Assembly: GCA_039587535.1 (NCBI GenBank)
Contig: JBDHIF010000002.1
Span: 1 to 64,000, forward strand
Source of the DNA: JAWLHJ01 sp039587535
GTDB taxonomy: Bacteria > Gemmatimonadota > Gemmatimonadetes > Longimicrobiales > Gaopeijiaceae
DNA length: 64,000 nt
Direction: 5' to 3'
The notes under the pieces: generated by a model
Seen by the model: the letters and a program-made list of their open reading frames with translations, nothing else
Database searches by the model: none
Told to the model about the DNA's origin: nothing
Shown here: positions 34,172 through 43,010 of the stretch, in pieces
Position numbering within the stretch: the stretch's first letter is position 1
Layout of the letters: every line of letters begins with the position of its first letter
Made by a program: the position numbers and the translations under genes

Positions 34172-34857
34172 CGACCTTGTCCCTCGGCGCCGGCACCCTG
34201 CTGAAAGGACGCATTTGCGGCAAAGCAGTAGAAGTACCCGTTGCCGCCTGTGGCCTGCAGGTTTTCCTGGCTGCATCCCCGAGACGTGTGCGCTGAGTTC
34301 CAGGAGGTCGGGTTGTCCCCTCCACCCTGCCGGTCGTGGTGGCCGACGCGGGCGCCGCCCTCGGTTCCGTTGCTCGACCAGTTGTCGCACACCGTGTGGC
34401 CCTCGCCGTCCCAAAACGTTCCGTCGAGGTCGGAGCCCGTGAGAATGTCGTGCTGGTTGGGGGAGTCGCCGCGCCCGTTCACCATGTTCCCCTGCTCGGT
34501 GAGGATGGACTCCTTCGTCAGGTTCGCCGATTCCGAATGAAGCGCGGTAGCGTCCTGCGCGATGAGGTCACCGTTGAAGTTGTACCAAGGCCCGCTGCCG
34601 ATGCGGTCGCGGGCGTGCACCGCTGGCTGTCCATCGGCCGGAGCCGCGCTGAGGTAGGCCCGCCAGGTGATGCTGCCCAGCCCGGCTGCGTACGCCAGGT
34701 CCTGACAGTGCTGGTCGGCGCCCTCGAGACCTCCGAGGTTCGCGCCGTCGCCGGGGCCCGCGCTGGTGATGAAGAAGCTCATGTCGGCGTCCTGGGCCGC
34801 AACGGGGGCGGCGAGCATCAAGGTCAGGACGGCCAGCGCTCCGAGGATCTTCCTCAC
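34168..34857 (-). CDS. Exported lectin-like protein
   Basis: The 229-residue protein starts at GTG with a signal peptide (MRKILGALAVLTLMLAAPVA, then AQD). The mature part has conserved-looking Cys and His positions: FFITSAGPGDGANLGGLEGA, ARDRIGSGPWYNFNGDLIAQ, RGDSPNQHDILTGSD, VGHHDRQG, SWNSAHTSRGCSQENLQATG and FYCFA. From memory this pattern is often annotated as lectin or as a collagen-related endostatin-like fold in planctomycete and related genomes; ligand binding is not proven. It is joined to the PQQ dehydrogenase gene by a 4 bp stop-start overlap, so the two are coupled. Confidence 0.7.
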   Translation of the reverse strand: MRKILGALAVLTLMLAAPVAAQDADMSFFITSAGPGDGANLGGLEGADQHCQDLAYAAGLGSITWRAYLSAAPADGQPAVHARDRIGSGPWYNFNGDLIAQDATALHSESANLTKESILTEQGNMVNGRGDSPNQHDILTGSDLDGTFWDGEGHTVCDNWSSNGTEGGARVGHHDRQGGGDNPTSWNSAHTSRGCSQENLQATGGNGYFYCFAANASFQQGAGAEGQGR

Positions 34858-35006
34858 GTTCGACTCCTGGTTCGGTTCGTTTCTGGATAGACGTCATGCC
34901 AATGTCCATGGGAGAGAGCCGAGCGGCAAGGTGGGGCTGGACCATTCGCCAGAGCCTGCTACCGTCCGGGGACACGCTGACTTCAGCCCATGCACCCCAA
35001 CGTTCA

Positions 35007-35822
35007 ATGATCATCCCAAGAGTTGTGGTCCCGCCGCGTCTCCGCCGACCACCGGCAGCTTTCTTCGCCGCCGTTGTAGCGGTTTCAGCCGGACTCGGCT
35101 CTCCTGTCGACGGGGGCGCGCAGGTCGATGTTCAACCCCTGAGCCAGGAGGAGCCGCCAGAGGGCGTTTCGGGGACCCTTTCGGCTGACCTCACGGCTCA
35201 GGCCGGCAACACCGACTTCGTTCAACTCGGCCTCAGGGGGCGAATCTTCAAAGTGGACGGGCAGATCACGACCATGATGGTCGGGAATGGTGGACTGGGC
35301 TTCCTGGGGGGGAGCCGCTTCGCGTCTTCGGGCCTCTTCCATTACCGAAAGACCTACCGCACGTCGACGTGGATCTGGCCGGAGTGGTACGTGCAGGCCA
35401 ACTACGATCGCGCTCAGCTCCTGAAGTTCAGGACCATCGGTGGAGTCGGCGTCCGCACACCCGTGTCGGAAGGGCGGTGGGGCGAGGTGGGCGCCGGAGC
35501 GTCCATCATGCTCGAGGATGAACGCCTCGAGCTTCCGGACACCGCCGCCCATCCTCGGAAGACCACCACGATGCGCGCGAGCACCTTGCTCTCCTTCCGT
35601 CTGGTGGCGAGTCGCGCCGTCGTGACCTCGACGTCCTATATCCAGCCTCGATTCGACGACTTCGGCGATGTGCGCGTTCTCCACGATTTGAGTGTGGCCA
35701 CTCCCGTCACCGACCGATTGGCCATGACCGTGTCGGTGGACATGCGATACGACAGCGGGCCGCCGGATGGCCTTTCCGGGTTGGACGCCAGGTTGCGGAC
35801 CGGTTTGACTTTCCAGTACTAG
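35007..35822 (+). CDS. DUF481-like beta-barrel protein
   Basis: The 271-residue protein has a signal peptide (FFAAVVAVSAGLGSPVDGGA) and a barrel-like domain with the DUF481 pattern: GTLSADLTAQAGNTDFVQLG at the start, RTSTWIWPEWYVQANYDRAQ, GGVGVRTPVSEGRWGEVGAG, and a closing segment DARLRTGLTFQY with terminal Tyr. DUF481 proteins sit in the outer membrane and are often induced by acid or salt; function here is unknown. ATG 35007 was preferred over 34896 because it starts close to the signal peptide. Confidence 0.78.
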   Translation: MIIPRVVVPPRLRRPPAAFFAAVVAVSAGLGSPVDGGAQVDVQPLSQEEPPEGVSGTLSADLTAQAGNTDFVQLGLRGRIFKVDGQITTMMVGNGGLGFLGGSRFASSGLFHYRKTYRTSTWIWPEWYVQANYDRAQLLKFRTIGGVGVRTPVSEGRWGEVGAGASIMLEDERLELPDTAAHPRKTTTMRASTLLSFRLVASRAVVTSTSYIQPRFDDFGDVRVLHDLSVATPVTDRLAMTVSVDMRYDSGPPDGLSGLDARLRTGLTFQY

Positions 35823-35875
35823 CGGGTGGCGCCCGGGACGCGGGGCCGCCCTCCGTATCACCACAGGAGGCATCG

Positions 35876-36928
35876 TTGAAAGCCATCACGTTCCAGGGCG
35901 TGGAGACGCTCGCGTACGACGATGCGCCGGATCCTCGGATCGCCGCCCCGACCGATGCCGTGGTCCGAGTGCACGCCGCCGGTATCTGCGGATCCGATCT
36001 CCACCCCTACTTCGGTCGGGAGCGCGGCCTGGATCCGGGAACCGTCATGGGGCACGAGTTCGTGGGAGAGGTCGTGGAGGTAGGGTCCGCCGTGACGGAG
36101 GTGGCCGCAGGAGACCGGGTCGTGTGTCCGTTCACGACGTCGTGTGGCCGCTGCTTCTACTGTGGAATCGGCTTGACGGCCCGGTGTCCGGAAGGGCAGT
36201 TCTTCGGGTGGGTGCAGGACGGGGCGGGACTCCAGGGAGCCCAGGCGGAGCTGGTCCGTGTGCCCTTGGCCGACGGCTCTCTCGTCCGGGTGCCCGAGGG
36301 CCTCGACGAGGCCGTCGCACTCTTCGCCGGCGATATCTTGTCGACCGCGCTCTTCGGAGTCGACCTCGCAGGTGTGCAGCACGGGGACCTCGTCGTGGTC
36401 ATCGGATGCGGGCCCGTGGGGCTCCTGGCTGTGCGTGCGGCGTTGGTCGCCGGTGCGCGCGAGGTGCTGGCGGTCGACCGTGTGTCCACGCGACTCGAGG
36501 CCGCGCGTCGCTTCGGAGCTACGCCGGTGGACTTCTCCCACGATGATCCGGCCGTCGCCGCGCGAGATCGCAGCGAAGGACGTGGCGCGGACGCGGCGAT
36601 CGAGGCCGTCGGGACGCCAGAGGCCACGCGGGCAGCCGCGGACATGTTACGCCCTGGCGCGGGCATCGGGGCGGTGGGATTCCACGTCGAGCCGCATCTC
36701 GCGCTCTCTCCCGGGGAGATCTACGACCGCAACCTTCGGTACGCCGGGGGACGGTGCCCGGCCAGGGCGTACATGCCCCGGTCCCTCAAGCTGGCGTCGG
36801 ACGATCAGGGGCTTCTGGCGTCTCTGATCTCACATCGTCTGCCGCTCTCGGAGGGTGTCGAGGCGTACCGCTCCTTCGCCGCCCGAGCGCCCGGGTGGAA
36901 CAAGGTGGTGCTGTACCCGGGCGGATGA
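35876..36928 (+). CDS. Zinc-dependent alcohol dehydrogenase family protein
   Basis: The 350-residue medium-chain dehydrogenase has a catalytic zinc site (Cys38 in AGICGSDLH, His60 and Glu61 in GHEFVGEV), a structural zinc loop with four Cys (90, 93, 96, 104) and a Rossmann motif VVIGCGPVGLLAV. It should oxidise or reduce an alcohol or aldehyde with NAD(P); the substrate is unknown. A TTG start at 35876 is supported by AGGAGG eight bases upstream, with no better in-frame ATG. It stands between the DUF481 gene and the histidine kinase. Confidence 0.88.
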   Translation: MKAITFQGVETLAYDDAPDPRIAAPTDAVVRVHAAGICGSDLHPYFGRERGLDPGTVMGHEFVGEVVEVGSAVTEVAAGDRVVCPFTTSCGRCFYCGIGLTARCPEGQFFGWVQDGAGLQGAQAELVRVPLADGSLVRVPEGLDEAVALFAGDILSTALFGVDLAGVQHGDLVVVIGCGPVGLLAVRAALVAGAREVLAVDRVSTRLEAARRFGATPVDFSHDDPAVAARDRSEGRGADAAIEAVGTPEATRAAADMLRPGAGIGAVGFHVEPHLALSPGEIYDRNLRYAGGRCPARAYMPRSLKLASDDQGLLASLISHRLPLSEGVEAYRSFAARAPGWNKVVLYPGG

Positions 36929-36989
36929 TCCGGCGCACACCAGCGGGCTCACCCTTGCGCCGCTGAGGTGGGGAGGGATCTTCGGGGCC

Positions 36990-38843
36990 ATGGATCTCTC
37001 CGCCCGGGGCTGGGTCTTCACCGAGCTCGCCGCCGCCTATCTGCAGCTTGCCGTCACGCTCGGCCTGGTGTGGCTGTGCTGGGTGCTGCACGGACGCTAC
37101 GGGAAGCGTTATTTCGGCATATGGGCGCTGGCCTGGGCCATCTACGCGCTCCGTGTGGCGGCCATCGTCACCTTCGTGGAGACCGGCGTGTCCTGGTGGC
37201 TCTTCTGGCACCAGGTCACCACTGGTTGGACGGCGTTGGCGTTGCTGTGGGCGGCTCTGGTCTTCTCGCAGAACCTGGAGTGGCGGCGCGGCTATCTCGC
37301 TCTGGTGATCCTGCCGGTGGTCTGGTCGTACGTCGCCATTTACGTCTTGGACAGCTTCCTCTGGGCTGCGGGCCCCATGGTGGCTTTCCTGAGCGTGACG
37401 ACCGCATGGACGGCGTGGGCTTTCCATCGCTACGACCGCCTGGTGCGCTCCCCGGCCGCCCGACTGCTCGTGGTGGTCCTCGCCCTCTGGGCCCTGCACC
37501 ACCTCGACTATCCATTCCTGCGGGCGCAGGGGGTGTGGAACCCTTGGGGATACTACCTGGATATCGTCTTCCAGGCCGGTACGGGGCTCGGGATTCTGTT
37601 CCTGGTCCTGGAGGATCTGGATCAGGGCCTGCGCACGTTGACCGCGCTCTCGTCCGAGCTGCAGGGAGTTCCCCGTCGGACGGAGACGACTACCGAAGCC
37701 GTGGTTCGCCGTGCCCTGGGCTTGCGAGGCGTGCACGGCTCGGCGCTCTACCTCAAGGGGGGAGAGCCAGCGGGCCTCCCCGAAGAGCGCGCTGCCGGTC
37801 CGGGAGCGCGGACCGAGCCCGGTGGCGGGACCTCCCAGCGCGGACGGTTCGTCCACGGTGCCGGGGTTTCCGCGCTGTGGCCCTTCGAGCGTCCACCGCA
37901 CACTGCCGTGGAGAGCGCACGGCGGGTGAGCGAGACCGGTGTGCCGATGGCGCTGAGCGACCCGGGAGCCGGTGGCGCGGGAGCGTCCTGGAATCATGCG
38001 TACACCGCCGCGCTGCCGATCCTCAGCGATGAGGAGATCGTGGGCGCGCTGGTCGTCGTCGGCGAGGCGCGGGACCCGTTCACCGTTCTGGACAACCGCT
38101 TTCTCCTCGCGTTCGGCCAGCAGGTTGGTGCGTCGTTGGCCAATGAGCGGCTCCATCACAGCCTGGAGGATCGCACGGCGGAGCTGGAGCGCCTTCAGGC
38201 CCGGATGGTCCGTCAGCACGAGGAGGAGAGAAACCGCTTGTGGCGGGAGCTCCACGATGAGACGGCCCAGGTGCTCGCCGCACTCAACATGCAGCTCGGA
38301 ATGCTGCAGGAGCGTGCCGACCAGACACTCGCTCCGGCGCTGGAGCGTGCCAAAGGCCTTCTCGGGGAGGGGATTCGGAGTATCCGGAGCGTCACCCGAA
38401 ACCTTCGACCCGTCGCGCTGGACGATCTCGGCCTGGTGCCCTCCCTTCGGGCACTGGTCCGGGACTTCCAGGAACAGGGTGCCCTGCATGTCGACTTCGC
38501 CTGTGCCGAGAAGGGCCTCCCGCCGCTCCCGGCCGACGCGGAGGTTGCGCTGTACCGCGCGTTCCAGGAAGCCCTCGCCAACGCCGTCCGGCATGCGGGC
38601 GCACGGAGCGTGAGGGCGCGTCTCGACGTCACCGATGGCGGGGTCGAGCTGACGATCGAGGACGACGGCAAGGGCTTCAGCGACGATGCGGCAGACAAGC
38701 TACGGAGCAGGGGGGGGCTGGCGGGGATTCGGGAACGGATCGTCGCCCTCGGGGGTGACTTCGAGATGGGCAACAATGAGAACGGCGGTGCGCGTGTGCG
38801 CGTCCTCGTTCCCACCGACACGGGAGCTGGACAGGGTGAGTGA
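36990..38843 (+). CDS. Sensor histidine kinase, NarX/DegS-like (HisKA_3)
   Basis: The 617-residue membrane kinase has about seven hydrophobic segments in residues 15-205, a GAF-like region at residues 225-380, a coiled coil at residues 385-415 and a HisKA_3 dimerisation helix RLWRELHDETAQVLAALNMQ with phospho-acceptor His422. The ATPase domain follows, with N-box EALANAVRHAG, G1 TIEDDGKGF and GGLAGIRERI. It relays a signal, perhaps from the membrane region, to the response regulator that overlaps its end by 8 bp. ATG 36990 follows GGGAGGGATC. Confidence 0.9.
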   Translation: MDLSARGWVFTELAAAYLQLAVTLGLVWLCWVLHGRYGKRYFGIWALAWAIYALRVAAIVTFVETGVSWWLFWHQVTTGWTALALLWAALVFSQNLEWRRGYLALVILPVVWSYVAIYVLDSFLWAAGPMVAFLSVTTAWTAWAFHRYDRLVRSPAARLLVVVLALWALHHLDYPFLRAQGVWNPWGYYLDIVFQAGTGLGILFLVLEDLDQGLRTLTALSSELQGVPRRTETTTEAVVRRALGLRGVHGSALYLKGGEPAGLPEERAAGPGARTEPGGGTSQRGRFVHGAGVSALWPFERPPHTAVESARRVSETGVPMALSDPGAGGAGASWNHAYTAALPILSDEEIVGALVVVGEARDPFTVLDNRFLLAFGQQVGASLANERLHHSLEDRTAELERLQARMVRQHEEERNRLWRELHDETAQVLAALNMQLGMLQERADQTLAPALERAKGLLGEGIRSIRSVTRNLRPVALDDLGLVPSLRALVRDFQEQGALHVDFACAEKGLPPLPADAEVALYRAFQEALANAVRHAGARSVRARLDVTDGGVELTIEDDGKGFSDDAADKLRSRGGLAGIRERIVALGGDFEMGNNENGGARVRVLVPTDTGAGQGE

Positions 38844-39495
38844 CGAGACGATTCGCGTGATGATCGCCGATGACCACGCGGTGGTGCGCCAAGGCATCCG
38901 CAACGTCCTCGAGGAGGTGGATGGACTCGAGGTCGTCGGCGAGGCCGGAGACGGCGACAAGGCACTCGAGCTCGCGAGGGAGTTGCGCCCCGACGTCGTG
39001 CTTCTCGATGTCACCATGCCGGGCAAGACAGGTTTGGAGGTCACCAGAGAGCTCCGTGCCGGCGAGGTGGAGTCCGGGCTACTGATCCTCTCCATGCACG
39101 ACGAGCCGGAGTACGTGCTGCAGGCCGTGCGGGCCGGAGCCGACGGTTATGTGCTGAAGGACGTCGCCCCCGCGGAGCTCCGGAAGGCCATCCAGACCGT
39201 GCACGAGGGGAGGGAGTACTTCGCCGAGCGTGTCACCCACCAGCTCAGCGTCGGGCTGCGCGCGGAGTTGGAGCGTGAGCAGAGGAAGAGCCGGCTCGAG
39301 AGTCTCACAGCGCGCGAGACGGAGGTCTTGGTCCTCGTGGCGGATGGCCTCACCAACCGGCAGATCGCCGAGAAGCTGGATATCTCGCCGCGGACCGTCG
39401 AGACGCATCGTGAGCGCCTCATGACCAAGCTGCGGATACGGACGGTAGCGGGCCTGACACGCTTCGTCGTGGAGGAAGGCCTGGACGAGGAGTGA
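38836..39495 (+). CDS. NarL/FixJ-family response regulator
   Basis: The 219-residue protein has a receiver domain (acidic pocket ADDHAVVRQG with Asp12 and Asp13; phospho-acceptor Asp58 in VVLLDVTMPG; Thr/Ser and Lys in LILSMHDEPE and YVLKDVAPAEL) and a LuxR-type helix-turn-helix (LTARETEVLVLVADGLTNRQ, then KLDISPRTVETHRERLMTKL). It is the partner of the kinase whose stop it overlaps. The GTG start at 38836 begins MSDETIRVMIADDH, the standard receiver start. Target genes are unknown. Confidence 0.93.
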   Translation: MSDETIRVMIADDHAVVRQGIRNVLEEVDGLEVVGEAGDGDKALELARELRPDVVLLDVTMPGKTGLEVTRELRAGEVESGLLILSMHDEPEYVLQAVRAGADGYVLKDVAPAELRKAIQTVHEGREYFAERVTHQLSVGLRAELEREQRKSRLESLTARETEVLVLVADGLTNRQIAEKLDISPRTVETHRERLMTKLRIRTVAGLTRFVVEEGLDEE

Positions 39496-39513
39496 GGGGT
39501 GGCCCCGACGGGT

Positions 39514-40752
39514 TCAGTCCTCGGGTAGCTCCGCCGCCCGGGTCTTGATCACCACCCCCGCGCTCAGCGTTCGATGCACCGGACATCGGTCGGCAATCTC
39601 CAGGAGGCGAGCGCTCTGGTCCGAGTCCAAAGGGCCCTCCAGCGTAATCTCCCGCTCCAACACGTCCATTCGAGCCTCTCGATTCGCGCAGGCCTCTTCG
39701 TCCTGCACGTGGATCTTCTCGTGGGTGAGACGGACCGTGGCTTCCTCCAGGGGCCAACCTTTTCTGGAGGCATACATCCTCAGGGTCATGCTCGTGCACG
39801 CCCCGAGGCTAGCGGCCAGGAGGTCGTACGGGGTCGGGCCCCGACCGGTGCCTCCGACCGACAGTGGCTCGTCGGCCAGCAACGCGTGGCCGCCGGCCCG
39901 GATCTCGGTGAGATAGCCGTCGGCGCCGGTCCGGGTGAAGGACCGGCCGTCTTCCGGGGCGGCCGCCCCCGTGGTCGTGGCGTCGACCCTTGCGGGCAGG
40001 TACCGGCCGGCCCACGCGGCGAGCACGTCACCGACGTACCGGGCGTCGTCCTCGACGAGGAGCAGATGATCGGCGTCATCCAATGAGACGAAGCTCTTGG
40101 GATGCCGCGCCGCTTCGTAGATACGCGCCGCGTTGTCGATGCCCACGACCGAGTCCACCGGGGAGTGCAGGACGAGGAGGGGGCGCCTGAGCGTGCGGAG
40201 GATCTCCTCCATGCGGTGCGCTTCGATGTCGCGAAGGAAGGCGCGACCCACGGTGAAGGTGCGTCCCGCGATCTTCACCTCGGCGCTTCCCTCGGCTTCG
40301 ATCTCGGGAAGGCTGTCTCCGAAGAGGTGGGTGACGTGCGCCGGATCGAACGGAGCACCGATCGTAGCGACCGCTCTGCAGGTCTCGATGCTCGCAGCGG
40401 CCGCCAGGACTGCCGCCCCTCCCAGCGAGTGGCCGACGAGGATGCTCGGGCCTCCGAGGTCTCGCTCCATGTGAGCCGCGGCGGCCCGCAGATCGTCGAT
40501 GTTCGAGGCGAACGTGGTGTCGGCGAAGTCTCCCTCGCTCTCGCCTAGTCCGGTAAAGTCGAAGCGGAAGACGGCCATCCCCGCCTGGGTGAGCGCTCGC
40601 GTGATGTGCCGGACCGGCTTCAAGTCCTTCGAGCAGGTGAAGCAGTGAGCGAAAAGGACGCATGCACGGACCTCTCCATCGGCCGGGACGGAGAGGCGGG
40701 CGCTCAGTTTGTCGCCTTGGGCACCAGGGAACGTGATGGCTCGGTCGAGCAT
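39514..40752 (-). CDS. Alpha/beta hydrolase-OsmC fusion protein
   Basis: The 412-residue fusion has an N-terminal alpha/beta hydrolase (residues 1-255): nucleophile GHSLGGAAV (Ser109), acid Asp200 in VLHSPVDSVVG and His229 in DDADHLLLV. The C-terminal OsmC-like peroxiredoxin part (residues 270-412) has the two catalytic Cys, Cys319 in SLGACTSMTLR and Cys390 in DRCPVHRTL. OsmC proteins reduce organic hydroperoxides; the linked hydrolase may release a fatty acid or ester substrate. This fusion is a known arrangement. It converges with the response regulator gene and starts next to the oad operon. Confidence 0.92.
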   Translation of the reverse strand: MLDRAITFPGAQGDKLSARLSVPADGEVRACVLFAHCFTCSKDLKPVRHITRALTQAGMAVFRFDFTGLGESEGDFADTTFASNIDDLRAAAAHMERDLGGPSILVGHSLGGAAVLAAAASIETCRAVATIGAPFDPAHVTHLFGDSLPEIEAEGSAEVKIAGRTFTVGRAFLRDIEAHRMEEILRTLRRPLLVLHSPVDSVVGIDNAARIYEAARHPKSFVSLDDADHLLLVEDDARYVGDVLAAWAGRYLPARVDATTTGAAAPEDGRSFTRTGADGYLTEIRAGGHALLADEPLSVGGTGRGPTPYDLLAASLGACTSMTLRMYASRKGWPLEEATVRLTHEKIHVQDEEACANREARMDVLEREITLEGPLDSDQSARLLEIADRCPVHRTLSAGVVIKTRAAELPED

Positions 40753-40913
40753 GATCCGTGAGGCTCCAGGGTGGGGGGTAGGGCACAGCCGTGGGATGGA
40801 CTCGGACACGGGATAACCGCCGACGGGCCACGTTCGTTCCGCTGGACGCGATTTGGCTTCCCGCCTTCGACTTACCCATATTGACGGCTTCCCTCACGTG
40901 CACCTGAGATAAT

Positions 40914-41123
40914 GTGACCGAACCCAGCCTACTCGTCGTCTGCGCCGCCGCCTTCGCCGCCGTGCTCGCACTGCTCTCCGTGCTGGCAGGGCTGATCCGC
41001 GCTCTGACCGCCCTGTTTCCTCCGAGTGAGTCCAGTGATCCCGGAGTCGTGGCCGCGATCTCGGCTGCAGCTGCCCAGGCGTACCCCGGTATGGTCGTAA
41101 AGAGTATTCAGGAACAACGATGA
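40914..41123 (+). CDS. oadG: OadG-like small membrane subunit of sodium-pumping decarboxylase
   Basis: The 69-residue protein has one hydrophobic helix (LLVVCAAAFAAVLALLSVLA, residues 6-25) and a short polar tail (ALFPPSESSDPGVVAAISAA and following), as in the gamma subunit that anchors OadA to OadB. The sequence is too short for family proof, but the place directly before oadA, with a 4 bp ATGA overlap, makes the call. The only start in frame is GTG 40914, and no good ribosome site precedes it. TTGACG (40881-40886) and GATAAT (40908-40913) are promoter-like but too widely spaced (21 bp). Confidence 0.7.
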   Translation: MTEPSLLVVCAAAFAAVLALLSVLAGLIRALTALFPPSESSDPGVVAAISAAAAQAYPGMVVKSIQEQR

Positions 41124-43000
41124 TCTTCGCTGAATCCCCCAGACGCGTTCGCGTGATGTTCACCCCTTTCCGCGACGGGCTGCAAAGCACTTTCGGAGGG
41201 AAGGTCCGGCTCGAGGATGTCCTCCCGGCCATGGAAGCGTCCGCCGAGTTGGGGATCCGGCACTTCGAGTTCGGGGGAGGGGCGCTGTTTCAGGCACCGC
41301 TATTCTACCTGGGGCGGAATCCGTTCGAGAACATGCGGCGCATGCGGCACGCCGTGGGCCCCGATGCGGATCTGCAGATTCTCACGCGCTCCGTCTCGGG
41401 TGTGACGCTCACGACCCAGTCGCCTGAGGCGCTTGCGCTCCAAGGGCGTCTCATGAGCGCAGCCGGGACGACCTGGGACCGGAACTTCGACTACATGAAC
41501 GACGTCCGGAACCTGGTTCGGACGGGCAAGCCCATCGTCGATGCCGGCATGCACCACCAGGCGGTCATCGCGCTCATGGGCCTTCCGTTCCAGTCCGACC
41601 GTGTGCACACGCCGGAGTTCTACATCGAGATCGGCAAGAAGCTCCTGGCAAGCGACATCCGAGTGGACAGCATCTGCCTCAAGGACGCGAGCGGTACCAC
41701 GGATCCAGCCACGATCTACCACACCGCGTTGGGCTTGAAGAAGATCATGCCGCCGGAGATGCCGCTCTGGATGCACACGCATGACACGGCGGCTACGGGC
41801 GTGGCCTGCTATATGGCCGCGATCCATGGCGGAGCCGACGGAGTGGATCTCGCCGTCCGGCCCCTCGCGGCGGGAACGTCCCAGCCCGATGCCCGGGCGC
41901 TCGCCCATGCGCTCAAGGGCACGGGTTACAGCCTGGACATGGACGTGGGGGGGCTTTCCGAAATCGAATCCATGTTGGAGGAATCGCTGTCGGATTACGC
42001 CTTCAATCCGACGACCACCACCCCCGACGCCCGCGTCCTGGGCTTTCCGATGCCCGGCGGGGCCATCGGTCCGAACGTCCACATGATGGAAAAGGCCGGG
42101 ATCCTCGATCGGTACAGCGAAGTGCTCGCCGAATTTCCCGTCGTGGTGGAAGCCGGTGGGGCGTGGACCAGCGTCACGCCCGGTAGCCAGCAGTATTGGC
42201 TACAGGCGTTCAACAACGTCCTGTATGGGCGGTGGGAGAAGATCGACGCCGGATACGGGAAGGCCGTGCTGGGCTACTTCGGGCGCACGCCGCTCCCACC
42301 GGATCCGGACGTCGTGGAGCGCGCGTCAGACCAGCTCGACCTCGAGCCGTTCACGGGTGACCCCCTGGACGCGGCGCCCAACAACATCTCCGAGGCGCGG
42401 GCTGCCTTGCAGGAACGCGGGCTGGCCCTCGACGACGAGAACGTGTTCCTCGTCCTGTCGTCGATGGTCCCGGGGAAGCGAATGGACGTGAACGAGGGGA
42501 TCCGGCTGCTCACGGGCAATGCTCGGATCGACATCCCTCTGAAGAGTGAGGCTCAGGAGGCTCCGAGCCCACCGGCGCGCTCGACCAACGGGACGCACCC
42601 CGCTACCTCGCCGCCCACGGTGCGTCTTACGACTCGGTGTACGGTGGAGGAAGCAGGGAAGACGCGCACGTTCACTGTCACCCTGGAGCCTGTGACAGCG
42701 GGAGCCAACGGCGCGGCATCGGCCGCCGCCCAGGACACCAGCGCGCCGCCAACACCGGCGACGGGAGGGGCTCCGGCGGGTGGAACGGGCGTCTATTCCA
42801 CGTTCGCCGGTGCGGTTGAGATCGTCGACATCAGGGCCACCGTCGGCGACACCGTGGCCGACGGCGACGTCATCGCGGTGGTGGAGGCCATGAAGGCGAC
42901 CCACGACATTCGATCGCCGGTGGCGGGCAAGGTGTCCGCCGTCCATGCGACCGTCGGAGAAGAGATCGACAGCTCCACGCCGATCCTCACCGTGGCCTGA
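41120..43000 (+). CDS. oadA: Oxaloacetate decarboxylase-type alpha subunit with biotin domain
   Basis: The 626-residue protein has a carboxyltransferase barrel (residues 10-300) with RDGLQS (Arg18, Asp19), the catalytic Lys188 in CLKDASGTTDP and the metal pair in HTHDTAATG (His219, His221); a conserved PYC/OadA domain follows. After an Ala/Pro-rich linker, a biotinyl domain holds the biotin Lys592 in VVEAMKATHD. It transfers CO2 from a keto or acyl substrate to biotin; the membrane OadB then releases it and pumps sodium. The N-terminal region differs from the usual LRDGHQS and EVWGGATFD type (here TPFRDGLQS and FEFGGGALF), so a different acid substrate is possible. Confidence 0.86.
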   Translation: MIFAESPRRVRVMFTPFRDGLQSTFGGKVRLEDVLPAMEASAELGIRHFEFGGGALFQAPLFYLGRNPFENMRRMRHAVGPDADLQILTRSVSGVTLTTQSPEALALQGRLMSAAGTTWDRNFDYMNDVRNLVRTGKPIVDAGMHHQAVIALMGLPFQSDRVHTPEFYIEIGKKLLASDIRVDSICLKDASGTTDPATIYHTALGLKKIMPPEMPLWMHTHDTAATGVACYMAAIHGGADGVDLAVRPLAAGTSQPDARALAHALKGTGYSLDMDVGGLSEIESMLEESLSDYAFNPTTTTPDARVLGFPMPGGAIGPNVHMMEKAGILDRYSEVLAEFPVVVEAGGAWTSVTPGSQQYWLQAFNNVLYGRWEKIDAGYGKAVLGYFGRTPLPPDPDVVERASDQLDLEPFTGDPLDAAPNNISEARAALQERGLALDDENVFLVLSSMVPGKRMDVNEGIRLLTGNARIDIPLKSEAQEAPSPPARSTNGTHPATSPPTVRLTTRCTVEEAGKTRTFTVTLEPVTAGANGAASAAAQDTSAPPTPATGGAPAGGTGVYSTFAGAVEIVDIRATVGDTVADGDVIAVVEAMKATHDIRSPVAGKVSAVHATVGEEIDSSTPILTVA

Positions 43001-43010
43001 GCGGACGCCC

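Noticed and set aside
40881..40913. Sigma-70 promoter directly before oadG
   Set aside because: TTGACG and GATAAT are 21 bp apart and the -10 would abut the GTG start, leaving no room for the transcript start.
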